Positions 35,750 through 46,552 of a stretch of 64,000 bases of DNA are shown here, piece by piece. Both the position numbers and the translations under genes were made by a program. This stretch comes from Desulfuromonadales bacterium (GTDB lineage Bacteria > Desulfobacterota > Desulfuromonadia > Desulfuromonadales > Geopsychrobacteraceae), in assembly GCA_016931615.1 (NCBI GenBank), contig JAFGEL010000040.1:1-64000 (forward strand), given 5' to 3'. The notes below the pieces were generated by a model. The model ran no database searches. It saw nothing but the letters and a program-made list of their open reading frames with translations, and was not told the DNA's origin. Every line of letters begins with the position of its first letter. Within the stretch, counting starts at the first letter, position 1.

Positions 35750-36240
35750 GGAGACTCTTTACGGGTTTCAGGCACGATCAAGGCCCTGACCCGCTCCTGG
35801 GTCGAACTGTTGACAACACTGCGGTTCTCAGCAATGTAGAGAACAATCTCATCACCTGCTATACGGTTGCCACCCTGCTCAACCTGAGCATGTCCGCTGA
35901 GCTTGAGGATTTCATCACGCTGATAATACACAGCTCTGTCGGCGTTCGCTGTGCGATCAAGCTGGCGAACAACGACCTGGCCAAAAGCCTCAAGGCGCTC
36001 GATCTGATTGTTTTCCGCAAAATAAACCCTCAGTTCAGCAGCGGTCAGGGTCATATCTCCCTGCCGGGCCACCACCTGACCGGAAAAAACCGATTTTCTC
36101 TCCAACTGAAAGACCTCCAGTTGGTCCGAAGTAATTTCAATCGGTTGATTCCGGTCGATTTCAGCACTGTTCTGCACTGCCTGGGCCGCAGAGCTCAGAG
36201 ACAGGGCAGCGAACATAATTATCAGGACAGCTTTCTTCAT
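35746..36240 (-). CDS. lptA: LPS transport periplasmic protein LptA
   Basis: 164 residues with a signal peptide ([21 protein letters not shown]). The beta-jellyroll OstA-like repeat is seen as [35 protein letters not shown] and VQLDR-type strands. It forms the periplasmic bridge for LPS. Its ATG overlaps the lptC stop by one base. Confidence 0.93.
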   Translation of the reverse strand: MKKAVLIIMFAALSLSSAAQAVQNSAEIDRNQPIEITSDQLEVFQLERKSVFSGQVVARQGDMTLTAAELRVYFAENNQIERLEAFGQVVVRQLDRTANADRAVYYQRDEILKLSGHAQVEQGGNRIAGDEIVLYIAENRSVVNSSTQERVRALIVPETRKESP

Positions 36241-36812
36241 CAGTCAATACTATTTCCCTGTGCAGGGACCAAAAGTGCGTTTACGTCGGTTTTAACCAGC
36301 AATCGTCCCTGATCGATATCAAGCTGCAAGCCCGTTCCCGTCAACTCGAGGCGCGGAGAGATAAAACGAAACGGAACAGAATTACTCAGCTGTCGCTGTA
36401 TATCATCATAATGTAAACGCTCGGTTAAAAGCCGGTCTTTCCGTTCAGTCACCACAACCACATCACCCCAGACGTCGAGCTGGCGGGTGGTCTGATCAAA
36501 TTCACCGTGCGCGGCTCTCAACGTGACGTCTCCAAAGGCACCGGCCTGATAATAGGTCAAACTGACCGCATCCAACTTTGCCCTGCTGCTGTCACGCAGA
36601 TACTCGGCCCTGTCGGCGTCCAGGGTCCAGCGCCGCTGACCATCTTCATTCTGCGTATAATGCAGATCTTCAAGAGCCAGATCCACATCGTTCGGCAGAA
36701 GATTAAGTATTTCCTCAGGCCCTTGCTGGTTAAGATGGTTCCAGATCACCGCACCCAAAACAAGGACGGAAAGCACAATCACTACACCCAGCAGACGTTT
36801 CAGACTCAACAT
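36240..36812 (-). CDS. lptC: LPS export protein LptC
   Basis: 190 residues: one N-terminal membrane anchor (LLGVVIVLSVLVLGAVIW) and a periplasmic jellyroll domain (DLALEDLHYTQNEDGQRRWTL, RAEYLRDSSRAKLDAVSLTYY). It hands LPS from LptBFG to LptA. Sequence conservation in LptC is low; position between kdsC and lptA supports the call. Confidence 0.9.
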   Translation of the reverse strand: MLSLKRLLGVVIVLSVLVLGAVIWNHLNQQGPEEILNLLPNDVDLALEDLHYTQNEDGQRRWTLDADRAEYLRDSSRAKLDAVSLTYYQAGAFGDVTLRAAHGEFDQTTRQLDVWGDVVVVTERKDRLLTERLHYDDIQRQLSNSVPFRFISPRLELTGTGLQLDIDQGRLLVKTDVNALLVPAQGNSID

Positions 36813-36863
36813 CCGGACCCCGGCACTGAAACACCTTCAAGCGCTCCAGCAACACTGTCGTGA

Positions 36864-37379
36864 TCAATCATGGAAATAACGTGCCGTCAGGTCATCCCAG
36901 CGCCCGCAGGCTTTCAACAGCATGTCGCAAACCTCCCTGACGGCTCCGCATCCCCCGTTACGCTGCGTGACGTAGTCAACCCGGGACAGGACTTCCGGCA
37001 GGGCATCAGCGGCAGTCGCGCTGAATCCGACCCGCCGTAATAGCGGTAAATCAACGATGTCATCACCCATATAGGCGACCTGCTCATCAGTGAGGGCGAG
37101 GTCACTGAGAATTTCAAGGTAAGGCGTCAGCTTTTGCAAGGCCCCCTGATAAAGAATGTCGATTCCCAGCTCATCGGCTCGCCTGGCCACAACGGCAGAG
37201 GTTCTTCCGGTAATAATTCCGATCCGAATGCCGGCCCGTTGGAGCATTTTCAGACCATGCCCGTCTTTAACATCAAAGGCCTTAAGCTCATTGCCCTGGT
37301 TGTCATAAATGATCCGGCCATCCGTCAGAATACCGTCAACATCCAGCAGCAGAAGCCTGATCCCGGCAAGTTGCTGCAT
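36864..37379 (-). CDS. kdsC: 3-deoxy-D-manno-octulosonate 8-phosphate phosphatase
   Basis: 171 residues, a HAD-superfamily C0 phosphatase with LLDVDGILTDG, ITGRTS and MGDDIVDLPLL. It removes phosphate from Kdo-8-phosphate. ATG overlaps the kdsD stop by one base. Confidence 0.96.
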   Translation of the reverse strand: MQQLAGIRLLLLDVDGILTDGRIIYDNQGNELKAFDVKDGHGLKMLQRAGIRIGIITGRTSAVVARRADELGIDILYQGALQKLTPYLEILSDLALTDEQVAYMGDDIVDLPLLRRVGFSATAADALPEVLSRVDYVTQRNGGCGAVREVCDMLLKACGRWDDLTARYFHD

Positions 37380-38341
37380 CAGACAACACCTGACCGTAAC
37401 AGGTCGTGAAGATGGATGATCCCGATGGGAATAAGGCTGTCTTCATCATCAAAGACGAACAGCGAGGTAATCGAATGATCCTCCATGGTTCTCAAGGCTT
37501 TGGCCGCAAGATTTTTGCGCAGGATGCGTTTGGGCGACACTGACATCACCGCATTGATCGGCTGTTGAAGGCTGTCGAGGCCCTTCTCCATGACCCGGCG
37601 CAGATCACCGTCGGTAAAGACCCCGAGCAGGTTTCCCTGAGCATCGGTAACACCGGTCACCCCCAGCTGCTTGCTGGTAATTTCAAACAGCGCCTCGCGC
37701 AACAGGGTCTCCTGAAAAACCAGGGGGACCTCTTGTCCGACATGCATCAGATCCTCAACGCGCAGGAGCAGTTTTTTACCCAGCGCGCCTCCCGGATGAA
37801 ACAGGGCAAAATCCTCGGCCTTGAACCCCCGCTCATTGAGCAATGCCACCGCCAGCGCGTCCCCCATCGCCAGAGTTGCTGTGGTACTGGCCGTCGGCGC
37901 CAGGCCGAGGGGACAGGCTTCTTCGGTCACACTGACGTCCAGATGGACGTCTCCGGCTATGGCGAGGGTACTTTTGGGATTTCCGGATACGGCGATCAGG
38001 GGCAGGCCCATGCGCTTGATAATCGGCAGGATCCGACTGACCTCCTCCGTCTCCCCGGAATAGGAGACTGCGATAACGACATCCCCCTTGGAGAGCATGC
38101 CCAGATCTCCATGGATCCCTTCCGCCGGATGAAGAAAGAAGGTCGGAGTACCGGTTGATGCCATGGTCGCAGCAATTTTCTGACAGATCAGTCCTGACTT
38201 GCCCATGCCGGTCACAACAACTTTGCCCTGGCAATCCAGAATCATCCGCACGGCAGTCGAAAAACCGCCGTCGATTCGTGATTTCAAAGCCAGAACCGCT
38301 TCGGCTTCAATCTGCAACACGCGCTTCGCTGTTTCAATCAT
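37379..38341 (-). CDS. kdsD: Arabinose-5-phosphate isomerase
   Basis: About 320 residues. An SIS domain ([32 protein letters not shown]) is followed by two CBS domains (about 205-320). It converts ribulose-5-phosphate to arabinose-5-phosphate for Kdo synthesis. ATG at 38341 is chosen, overlapping kdsA by eight bases; an in-frame ATG at 38359 is also possible. Confidence 0.95.
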   Translation of the reverse strand: MIETAKRVLQIEAEAVLALKSRIDGGFSTAVRMILDCQGKVVVTGMGKSGLICQKIAATMASTGTPTFFLHPAEGIHGDLGMLSKGDVVIAVSYSGETEEVSRILPIIKRMGLPLIAVSGNPKSTLAIAGDVHLDVSVTEEACPLGLAPTASTTATLAMGDALAVALLNERGFKAEDFALFHPGGALGKKLLLRVEDLMHVGQEVPLVFQETLLREALFEITSKQLGVTGVTDAQGNLLGVFTDGDLRRVMEKGLDSLQQPINAVMSVSPKRILRKNLAAKALRTMEDHSITSLFVFDDEDSLIPIGIIHLHDLLRSGVV

Positions 38342-39179
38342 GGTTTGACTGTCCCACATTCACCTGCTTGAAGATCGCGTCAAATTCAAGAATCTGCTGC
38401 AGCAGAACTTTGACCTGGTGGAGAGGAAGAGAATTGGCTCCGTCACAAAGGGCCTTGTCCGGATCCTCATGAACTTCCCAGAACAGGCCGTCAATCCCCG
38501 TGGCTGCGGCCGCCCGCGACAGGGCCCCGACAAACTCCCGTTGACCGGACGATGCACCACCGGCACCCCCCGGAAGTTGAACGGAATGGGTGGCGTCGAA
38601 AACGACCGGATAGCCGAGGTCGCGCATGATCACCAGGGAGCGCATATCGGTCACCAGGTTATTGTACCCGAAGGTAGCGCCCCGTTCAGTCAGGATAATA
38701 TTGTCGTTACCCGTTGATGCTATTTTTTTGACCCCATGTTCGACATCCCACGGGGCCAGAAACTGGCCCTTTTTCAGATTGATCGGTTTACCCGTCTGCC
38801 CGGCAGCCACCAGAAGATCGGTCTGACGACAGAGAAAGGCCGGGATCTGCAGGATATCCAGAACTTCGGCCGCAGCCTTAACCTGACTGACGTCGTGAAT
38901 GTCGGAAATAATCGGCACTTCAAATTCCTTGTTGACCCGCTCAAGGACACGCAGCCCGCGCTCTACCCCAAGACCGCGAAAAGAGGTCACCGAAGTACGG
39001 TTGGCTTTATCATAAGAGGCTTTGAAAACAAACTGGCAGCCAAGGTCTTGAGTGATTTTCTTCAGCCCCTCGGCGATTCTCAAGGTCAGATTTTCATCCT
39101 CAATGGCACAGGGTCCGGCGATCAAAGTGAGGGGCTTGGCGCCACCGAAAGAAACGGGGCCGACATTGACGATTTTCAT
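38334..39179 (-). CDS. kdsA: Kdo-8-phosphate synthase
   Basis: 281 residues, normal length. [39 protein letters not shown] and [11 protein letters not shown] are class-defining. It condenses PEP with arabinose-5-phosphate. The start follows the pyrG stop directly. Confidence 0.98.
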   Translation of the reverse strand: MKIVNVGPVSFGGAKPLTLIAGPCAIEDENLTLRIAEGLKKITQDLGCQFVFKASYDKANRTSVTSFRGLGVERGLRVLERVNKEFEVPIISDIHDVSQVKAAAEVLDILQIPAFLCRQTDLLVAAGQTGKPINLKKGQFLAPWDVEHGVKKIASTGNDNIILTERGATFGYNNLVTDMRSLVIMRDLGYPVVFDATHSVQLPGGAGGASSGQREFVGALSRAAAATGIDGLFWEVHEDPDKALCDGANSLPLHQVKVLLQQILEFDAIFKQVNVGQSNHD

Positions 39180-40784
<1,605 letters not shown>

Positions 40785-40952
40785 TTAACCCATTCCAATC
40801 CGCCGTATACTTATGACTGTCTTGAATATTAACTGCAACACATTGACTTATGACCTACGAATGGCTGATTCTACACGCAAATCAAGGCGAATGAAAGCCT
40901 CAACATGCAAAAAACCGTCCACTTTTATTTTCAGCTCAACAACTTGTTTTAA

Positions 40953-41717
40953 TTAAATATTTTCCGCGTTCAGCAGACGGGAAACACGCTCAAGATCCTC
41001 AGGAGTATCAACCCCGTGGCAGCTGTATTGCGTTACGGCAACGTGCAGTTTGACGCCCCGCTCCAACGCCCTCAGCTGTTCGAGATTTTCCAGCGCCTCA
41101 AGAGGTGTTTGCGGCCAGGACGGGTAGGCCAGCAGCAGATCGCGCCGATAGACATACAGACCGATATGCCGCAACAGTTCCATCTGCGGCAGCCTTGCGG
41201 CGAGCTGCTGACGACTGAGATCCCGCGGACAGGGGATCGCCGAGCGGGAAAAATACAGCGCCAGACCGTTCTGTTCAAGAACAACTTTCACCACGTTCGG
41301 GTTATAAAAATCATCGACCTCGGTGATCCGCGTCGCCAGAGTCCCCATCTCATATTCTGGGTGCTGCAGCATCGGCTCAACAGCCTGATCAATCATGCGT
41401 GGGTCAATCAAGGGTTCGTCCCCCTGAACATTGACGACCAGATCCACGTCAATCTTATTCGCCACCTCGGCCAGACGATCCGTCCCTGTCGCATGCTCCG
41501 GGTCTGTCAACATCGCCTCCCCGCCAAAGTGTCCCACAGCATCAGCAATCCGCTGATCATCCGTGGCGACGATGACCCGATCAATACTCCGGGCCTGAAC
41601 AACACGCTGGTAAACATGCTGAATCATCGGCAAACCTTGGATTAATGCCAGGGGCTTTCCGGGGAAACGGCTCGAAGCGAAACGCGCGGGGATCAGAGCG
41701 ACAACCTTTTGCATCAT
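40953..41717 (-). CDS. kdsB: CMP-Kdo synthetase
   Basis: 254 residues. IPARFASSRFPGKPLA and VNVQGDEPLID are the nucleotide-binding motifs of 3-deoxy-manno-octulosonate cytidylyltransferase. Two ATG codons (41717, 41714); AAGGA is seven bases upstream. The 168-base gap before pyrG is AT-rich; I see no gene or clear terminator in it. Confidence 0.97.
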   Translation of the reverse strand: MMQKVVALIPARFASSRFPGKPLALIQGLPMIQHVYQRVVQARSIDRVIVATDDQRIADAVGHFGGEAMLTDPEHATGTDRLAEVANKIDVDLVVNVQGDEPLIDPRMIDQAVEPMLQHPEYEMGTLATRITEVDDFYNPNVVKVVLEQNGLALYFSRSAIPCPRDLSRQQLAARLPQMELLRHIGLYVYRRDLLLAYPSWPQTPLEALENLEQLRALERGVKLHVAVTQYSCHGVDTPEDLERVSRLLNAENI

Positions 41718-41788
41718 TGACAGGTCCTTCCTTGCTCACTGTCGACAGGCCGGGCAAATGCTCTGTCGTTAAGTCAATAAAGGTCAGG

Positions 41789-41817
41789 ATCTTTGCCTGT
41801 TTTCGGGCGAATGTCAA
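41789..41817 (-). promoter_or_regulatory. Putative kdsB promoter
   Basis: On the minus strand TTGACA (41812-41817) and AAAGAT (41789-41794) are 17 bases apart. Consensus -35, weak -10. Confidence 0.4.
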
Positions 41818-41825
41818 CGCCCTTA

Positions 41826-43601
41826 TCAGACCTCCCTGGGAACATAGAGCCTGGCGATCCTTTTGCTCAGAGAGTAGATCTGTTTCAACTTGTCGGTCAT
41901 TTCAAATTCCAGCTGGAGTGTTTGCAGACGGGTCAATTCACTCTGCGCCAGACTTCTGGTCTGTTGCTGAAAGGCCTGATCAACTGCATCATTCACCGCT
42001 GATCTCAGACTCAGGACATCCTGTGCGGCCAGCTGATCATTATCGACAACAGCTCGCACCGCCGCCTCCAGAGCTTTGAAAATCTGGCCATGTAAGATCT
42101 CCATGATCTGCTGCGTGGTGACACTCGGTTGCAGACCATTGCGCACCATGCGTAATCCTAATCTGGACAGGTCGGACTCAAGGATATCGCCAATCCCCTC
42201 AAGAGTATCTGCCGCCTGGGTCAACCGAAAATAATCCTGTGCCTGAACTTCCGTCAGGGGGCTCTTACCGATGCGGTTGAGGTATTCAAGAATTGCATGA
42301 TGCAGGATGTCGGCGAGGTCATCGGCTTTTTCTATTTCGCGGTAGAGATCTTCAGACTGTTTTTCCAGGGCGACCTTGGCCATCGTCATCATCATCATCA
42401 CCTGATAACCGAGCTGACCAATCTCCATTCGTGCCACGTTAAGAGCTGCTGAAGGCGTTTCCAGAAGATGGTTGTCAAGAAATTTCGGAGCAATGATCGG
42501 CTGCCCACTTCGGGGCAGCCTGTCGGGAAAGATTCGCGTCACCAGGCGACTCAACCAGGGGGTAAAAGGGATGAAAAACAGCGTATTGGCAATGTTGAAA
42601 AGAGTGTTGGCATTGGCAATCTGACGTGGAGCCTCCGCAGCAACCCTGGAAACTCCGGTTAAATGCCCGTAGGCAGGTGAAATCGCGATGGAAATCCCGG
42701 CCAGAACGTCAATTAAGCCAATCCAGACCACCACTCCGGCAAGGTTGAACAATACATGGCTGGCTGCGGCACGCAAGGCGACCCTGGGTTTGCCGATGCT
42801 GGCCAGCATTGCCGTCACGCAGGTGCCGACATTTGCCCCCAGGGAAAGGGCAATTCCTGCAGACAGGGAAATAAACCCCTGGCTGGCCAAAACAATGACG
42901 ATCCCAGTAGTGGCCGAAGAGGACTGAATCAACGCGGTAAAAAGTGCTCCGACAAGAATCCCGAGTAGCGGATTCTGCATCTTGACCATCAGTTCGATAA
43001 AAGGCGCGTAATTTCTTAATGGCAGCATGGTCTCGTTCATGATGCTCATGCCGAAAAACACCAAACCTAAACCGAAAATCATCCCGCCATAGTGCCGCGT
43101 CTGTTCCTGACGCCCCCAGAATAACAGCGGAAATCCGATGGCCACGAACAGCAGGGAGAAGTGCGTTATCTTGAATGCAATGATTTGCGCCGTGATCGTC
43201 GTGCCGATATTGGCGCCCATAATCACCCCGATCGACTGGCTGAGGGTCATCAGGCCGGCACTGACAAAACCGACGACCAGCACGGTTGTCACCGATGAAG
43301 ATTGAATCACCGCAGTGACAATCGCCCCAACCAGAGCACCGCTGAAGCGATTACTGGTAAAACGCGCCAGAACTGTCTGCAGATGAGTTCCTGCTGCCGC
43401 TTTCAACGCCTGTGTCAGGGTGTCCATGCCGAAAAGAAACAGGGCCAGACCGCCGACGACTCCCATCCCCATAGCGGTCCAGACGAGAGGCTCATCACCA
43501 CCGCCGGCGGCATGCATCGGGGCAGGAAAACAAAACAGGAGCATGATCAGGGTCAGCAGCAACGATCTGCTCCTGATCCGCTTCCACGCAAACCAAACCA
43601 T
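41826..43601 (-). CDS. Na/Pi cotransporter family protein with PhoU-like domain
   Basis: 591 residues. N-terminal hydrophobic segment, then two inverted repeats each with a QSSS motif (VIQSSSVTT near 100, LIQSSSATT near 235), as in NptA/PNaS transporters. The C-terminal 200 residues form a helical PhoU-like domain. It is predicted to take up phosphate with sodium, or to act in phosphate signalling. No pst genes are nearby. Confidence 0.92.
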   Translation of the reverse strand: MVWFAWKRIRSRSLLLTLIMLLFCFPAPMHAAGGGDEPLVWTAMGMGVVGGLALFLFGMDTLTQALKAAAGTHLQTVLARFTSNRFSGALVGAIVTAVIQSSSVTTVLVVGFVSAGLMTLSQSIGVIMGANIGTTITAQIIAFKITHFSLLFVAIGFPLLFWGRQEQTRHYGGMIFGLGLVFFGMSIMNETMLPLRNYAPFIELMVKMQNPLLGILVGALFTALIQSSSATTGIVIVLASQGFISLSAGIALSLGANVGTCVTAMLASIGKPRVALRAAASHVLFNLAGVVVWIGLIDVLAGISIAISPAYGHLTGVSRVAAEAPRQIANANTLFNIANTLFFIPFTPWLSRLVTRIFPDRLPRSGQPIIAPKFLDNHLLETPSAALNVARMEIGQLGYQVMMMMTMAKVALEKQSEDLYREIEKADDLADILHHAILEYLNRIGKSPLTEVQAQDYFRLTQAADTLEGIGDILESDLSRLGLRMVRNGLQPSVTTQQIMEILHGQIFKALEAAVRAVVDNDQLAAQDVLSLRSAVNDAVDQAFQQQTRSLAQSELTRLQTLQLEFEMTDKLKQIYSLSKRIARLYVPREV

Positions 43602-43681
43602 AACAGACTCCCTGGCTCAAGGGGCTGCCTATATTATAGCGAATTGACACAGGAATGGGTCGGACAGGCGGAACGATCCGA

Positions 43682-45202
43682 CTACGCAGAGCGTTTCCGG
43701 CTGAAAAGCATCACACCCAGAAAAACCAGACTGAAGAGCCCACACAGGCAGGCAAAGACATCGCCATAGCGCGAATAGAAGGTTGCTTGGGAACCCAGAC
43801 CAACACTCCCGTTGAGAGACAACGCCGCAAAAACAGGAGTATCAGAAACAATCTTTCCGGACGGGGAAATTAAAGCGGAAATTCCCGTGTTGGCCGCACG
43901 AGCCAACCAGATACGATTTTCAATGGCTCTGAATTTCACCATGGCCAGATGCTGGTAAGGCGCTGAAGATTTCCCGAACCAGGCATCATTGGTCAAATTG
44001 ACCAGCAAACGACTCCCCTGACGGACATAAGCCCGGGCAAGCGACGGAAAAATAGCTTCATAACAGATCAGCACCCCGATACGGTCATTGTTCAACACCA
44101 GGGGGCGAAGTTTGCCGGGAGAAAAATCCCCCACACCGACAACCAGTTTATTGATAAATGAGAGGAGACGTCCCAGAGGCACATACTCACCAAAAGGGAC
44201 AAGGTGCACCTTGTCTGAACGTCCCAGGGTCTGCCCCTGAGCAGAAAGCAGAAAGGCGCTGTTAAAATATTCGTAGCGGCCGTCATCCAGCTGCTGATAG
44301 GCAGGACTGCCGAAAAGCAGCGGCACCGCCAGCGTTGCAGCTAAGCTGCGGACCTGCAGAGCTTCGTCCGATTCATCCTGAACAAAAAATGGCGTGGCCG
44401 CCTCGGGCCAGATCAACAGATCCGCCGGTTCCTGCAGGGCTTGAACAGAAAGGCTCCGGTAGATCTCGATCGTCGCCTGGCGGTTCTCCGGGACCCATTT
44501 CTGTGCCTGATCAATATTCCCCTGAATCAGGGCTACACGAAGTTTTTCAGCACGTTCGTCAAGCGGCTGCCCATTTCTCCACAAGCCATAGCCGAGATGT
44601 GATGTCGTCATCAACAGAACTGCGCCAAAGCCTACCCAGGCCAGACCCTTACGGGGTTCGCTGAGCAGCCAGGCGAGAGCACAATTGACACTGACCAGAA
44701 GAAAACTGACGCCGTAAACACCAGTCACATCGGCACTCTGTATAGCTGCCGAGAAGGGGTGCTGCGAATAGCCGAGCAGTGCCCAGGGAAACCCGGTCAG
44801 GAGCGTTGCCCGCAAAAATTCACAGGCCACCCAGAGAAACGGCACAGTGACCAGATAGGGCAACCCCAGAACATCCTTCAGACGACAGGAGAGCCAGGTA
44901 ACCGCGGCGACGTAAACAGCCAGATAGGTGATCAGAAACAGATATGCCAGGAGGGAAAAAAGCGGCTGCAATCCTCCATAGGAGGTCATGACAATATTGA
45001 GCCAGTACAAGACCACGGAAAAAAAGACCGCTCCGGCAGTAAAGCCGGTTGCGAAGGGACGGCGCTGCATGACCAACAGCAACGGAATCAGCCCCACCCA
45101 GGCCAGAGGATAGAGATCGGGTCGGGGATAAGCCGCCGCCAGCAGCAGACCGGACAGGGCTGAAGCGACCAACGAAGGGTCAATACGCCGCAGACAGCTC
45201 AT
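43682..45202 (-). CDS. lnt: Apolipoprotein N-acyltransferase
   Basis: 506 residues. About six N-terminal helices are followed by a nitrilase-fold domain with triad Glu267 (WPEAATPFF), Lys331 (DKVHLVPFGEY) and Cys380 (GVLICYEAIFP). It adds the third acyl chain to lipoproteins. It lies next to a CorC-like gene, the common arrangement. The ATG has a weak ribosome site. Confidence 0.96.
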   Translation of the reverse strand: MSCLRRIDPSLVASALSGLLLAAAYPRPDLYPLAWVGLIPLLLVMQRRPFATGFTAGAVFFSVVLYWLNIVMTSYGGLQPLFSLLAYLFLITYLAVYVAAVTWLSCRLKDVLGLPYLVTVPFLWVACEFLRATLLTGFPWALLGYSQHPFSAAIQSADVTGVYGVSFLLVSVNCALAWLLSEPRKGLAWVGFGAVLLMTTSHLGYGLWRNGQPLDERAEKLRVALIQGNIDQAQKWVPENRQATIEIYRSLSVQALQEPADLLIWPEAATPFFVQDESDEALQVRSLAATLAVPLLFGSPAYQQLDDGRYEYFNSAFLLSAQGQTLGRSDKVHLVPFGEYVPLGRLLSFINKLVVGVGDFSPGKLRPLVLNNDRIGVLICYEAIFPSLARAYVRQGSRLLVNLTNDAWFGKSSAPYQHLAMVKFRAIENRIWLARAANTGISALISPSGKIVSDTPVFAALSLNGSVGLGSQATFYSRYGDVFACLCGLFSLVFLGVMLFSRKRSA

Positions 45203-45211
45203 TGAAAGAGG

Positions 45212-46063
45212 CTAATCATCTTCCGGGGGCGAGGCAGGAAAAATCCGAATCTGGCGAATGGCCCGCTGATCGCCCTGCTCGATAAGCATTTCAAAATTCC
45301 CAACCCTGATTTTTTCGCCGACCTGGGGGACCCGGCCGTGATGTTCGACAATATAACCACCGACCGTATCGAACTTTTCGCGCGCAACCTCAACATCGAA
45401 ATATTCTTCAAACTCTTCGATATTCAGCCGCCCATCAGCCAACAAGGAACCATCGGGCTGTTCAACCAGCCACTCTTCGACCCGGTCGTACTCATCCTGG
45501 ATTTCCCCGACGATTTCCTCAATCATATCCTCAATTGTCACCAGCCCCGAAGTTCCCCCATATTCGTCGATGACAATGGCAATATGCACACGGCTTTCAC
45601 GCAGTTCCTTCAGCAGGACGCTGACGAGCTTAGATTCCGGGACCAGGTAGGGCTCTCTTAAAACTTCTTCCAGAGGAAGCTCATCGATAGGGCGGCCCCA
45701 GTAACGCAACAGATCCTTGGCGTACACAAGACCGATGATATTGTCAATATTCCCCCGGTAAACAGGGATCCGGGAGTGCCCGGATTTGAGAATTTTGGAG
45801 AGAATCTGGCTGAAAGGCGCGTCGGCGTCGGCACACACCATTGCCGTGCGCGGTACCATGATTTCACGCAGGATGGTCTCATCCAACTCCAGGATCGACT
45901 GCAGCATATCGCCTTCATGCTCATCGATGATACCCTGCTGTTCCGAAGCGTCGATCAGCTCATGAAGCTCTTCCTCGGAGTGAGCCTGCGGACGAGAACT
46001 CAGTCGGCGGGTCAGTTTTTTCAGCCACCCTCCCGGTTCCGTTGATGAATGGTCACTTTCCAC
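45212..46063 (-). CDS. CorC-like CBS-domain protein
   Basis: 283 residues, no membrane helices. An N-terminal HELIDASEQQGIIDEHEGDML region, MVPRTAMVC, two CBS domains (about 65-190) and a CorC_HlyC C-terminal domain (about 205-275). Family members were linked to Mg/Co efflux; the direct role is unclear. GTG start. Confidence 0.92.
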   Translation of the reverse strand: MESDHSSTEPGGWLKKLTRRLSSRPQAHSEEELHELIDASEQQGIIDEHEGDMLQSILELDETILREIMVPRTAMVCADADAPFSQILSKILKSGHSRIPVYRGNIDNIIGLVYAKDLLRYWGRPIDELPLEEVLREPYLVPESKLVSVLLKELRESRVHIAIVIDEYGGTSGLVTIEDMIEEIVGEIQDEYDRVEEWLVEQPDGSLLADGRLNIEEFEEYFDVEVAREKFDTVGGYIVEHHGRVPQVGEKIRVGNFEMLIEQGDQRAIRQIRIFPASPPEDD

Positions 46064-46093
46064 CCGTCTCTGTCTCCCCGTTCTTCAAATCAG

Positions 46094-46552
46094 TCAAACC
46101 GTCAATGGAAATTCACGTTTCAGAAGACCGAAGATTTCACTTTCCTTGGCCTCCATCCGTTCAGCATCTTCAAGACTGCCGCGTTCATGATCATATCCCA
46201 CCAGATGGAGAATGCCGTGAAGCAGCAAAAACCAGAGCTCATGTTCAAAAGGGACACCGGCTTCACGGGCATCGTCAGCAGCCCTCTCAGCTGAAATAAC
46301 GACGTCACCCAGAATCAGGGGATGCAAACCGGCGCCTTCTCCCTCCTGCATCGCAAAAGAGATGACGTTCGTCGGTCTGTCCCGCTTCAGATAGTCCCGA
46401 TTGATAAGCTGAATTCCGGCGTTATCGACAATCAGAATCGACAACTCGGCGTCAGGATATCCCAAGGCGCTTAAGATCCTCAGGGCGACTTTTCGCATGG
46501 GCCGCTTCAGGATCCTGTATTTCTTCTGGCGATTTTCTATCTGGACCTGCAC
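46094..46552 (-). CDS. ybeY: Endoribonuclease YbeY
   Basis: About 152 residues. The zinc motif HGILHLVGYDH is intact and RPTNVISFAM precedes it. YbeY matures 16S rRNA 3' ends and takes part in ribosome quality control. GTG at 46552, with GGAG six bases upstream, gives the normal N-terminus; this means the gene starts about 100 bases inside the end of pgpH. Confidence 0.95.
   Translation of the reverse strand: MQVQIENRQKKYRILKRPMRKVALRILSALGYPDAELSILIVDNAGIQLINRDYLKRDRPTNVISFAMQEGEGAGLHPLILGDVVISAERAADDAREAGVPFEHELWFLLLHGILHLVGYDHERGSLEDAERMEAKESEIFGLLKREFPLTV

Noticed and set aside
40785-40952. Possible small gene or RNA between pyrG and kdsB
   Set aside because: No open frame with a ribosome site and no strong hairpin; probably leader and promoter of pyrG.
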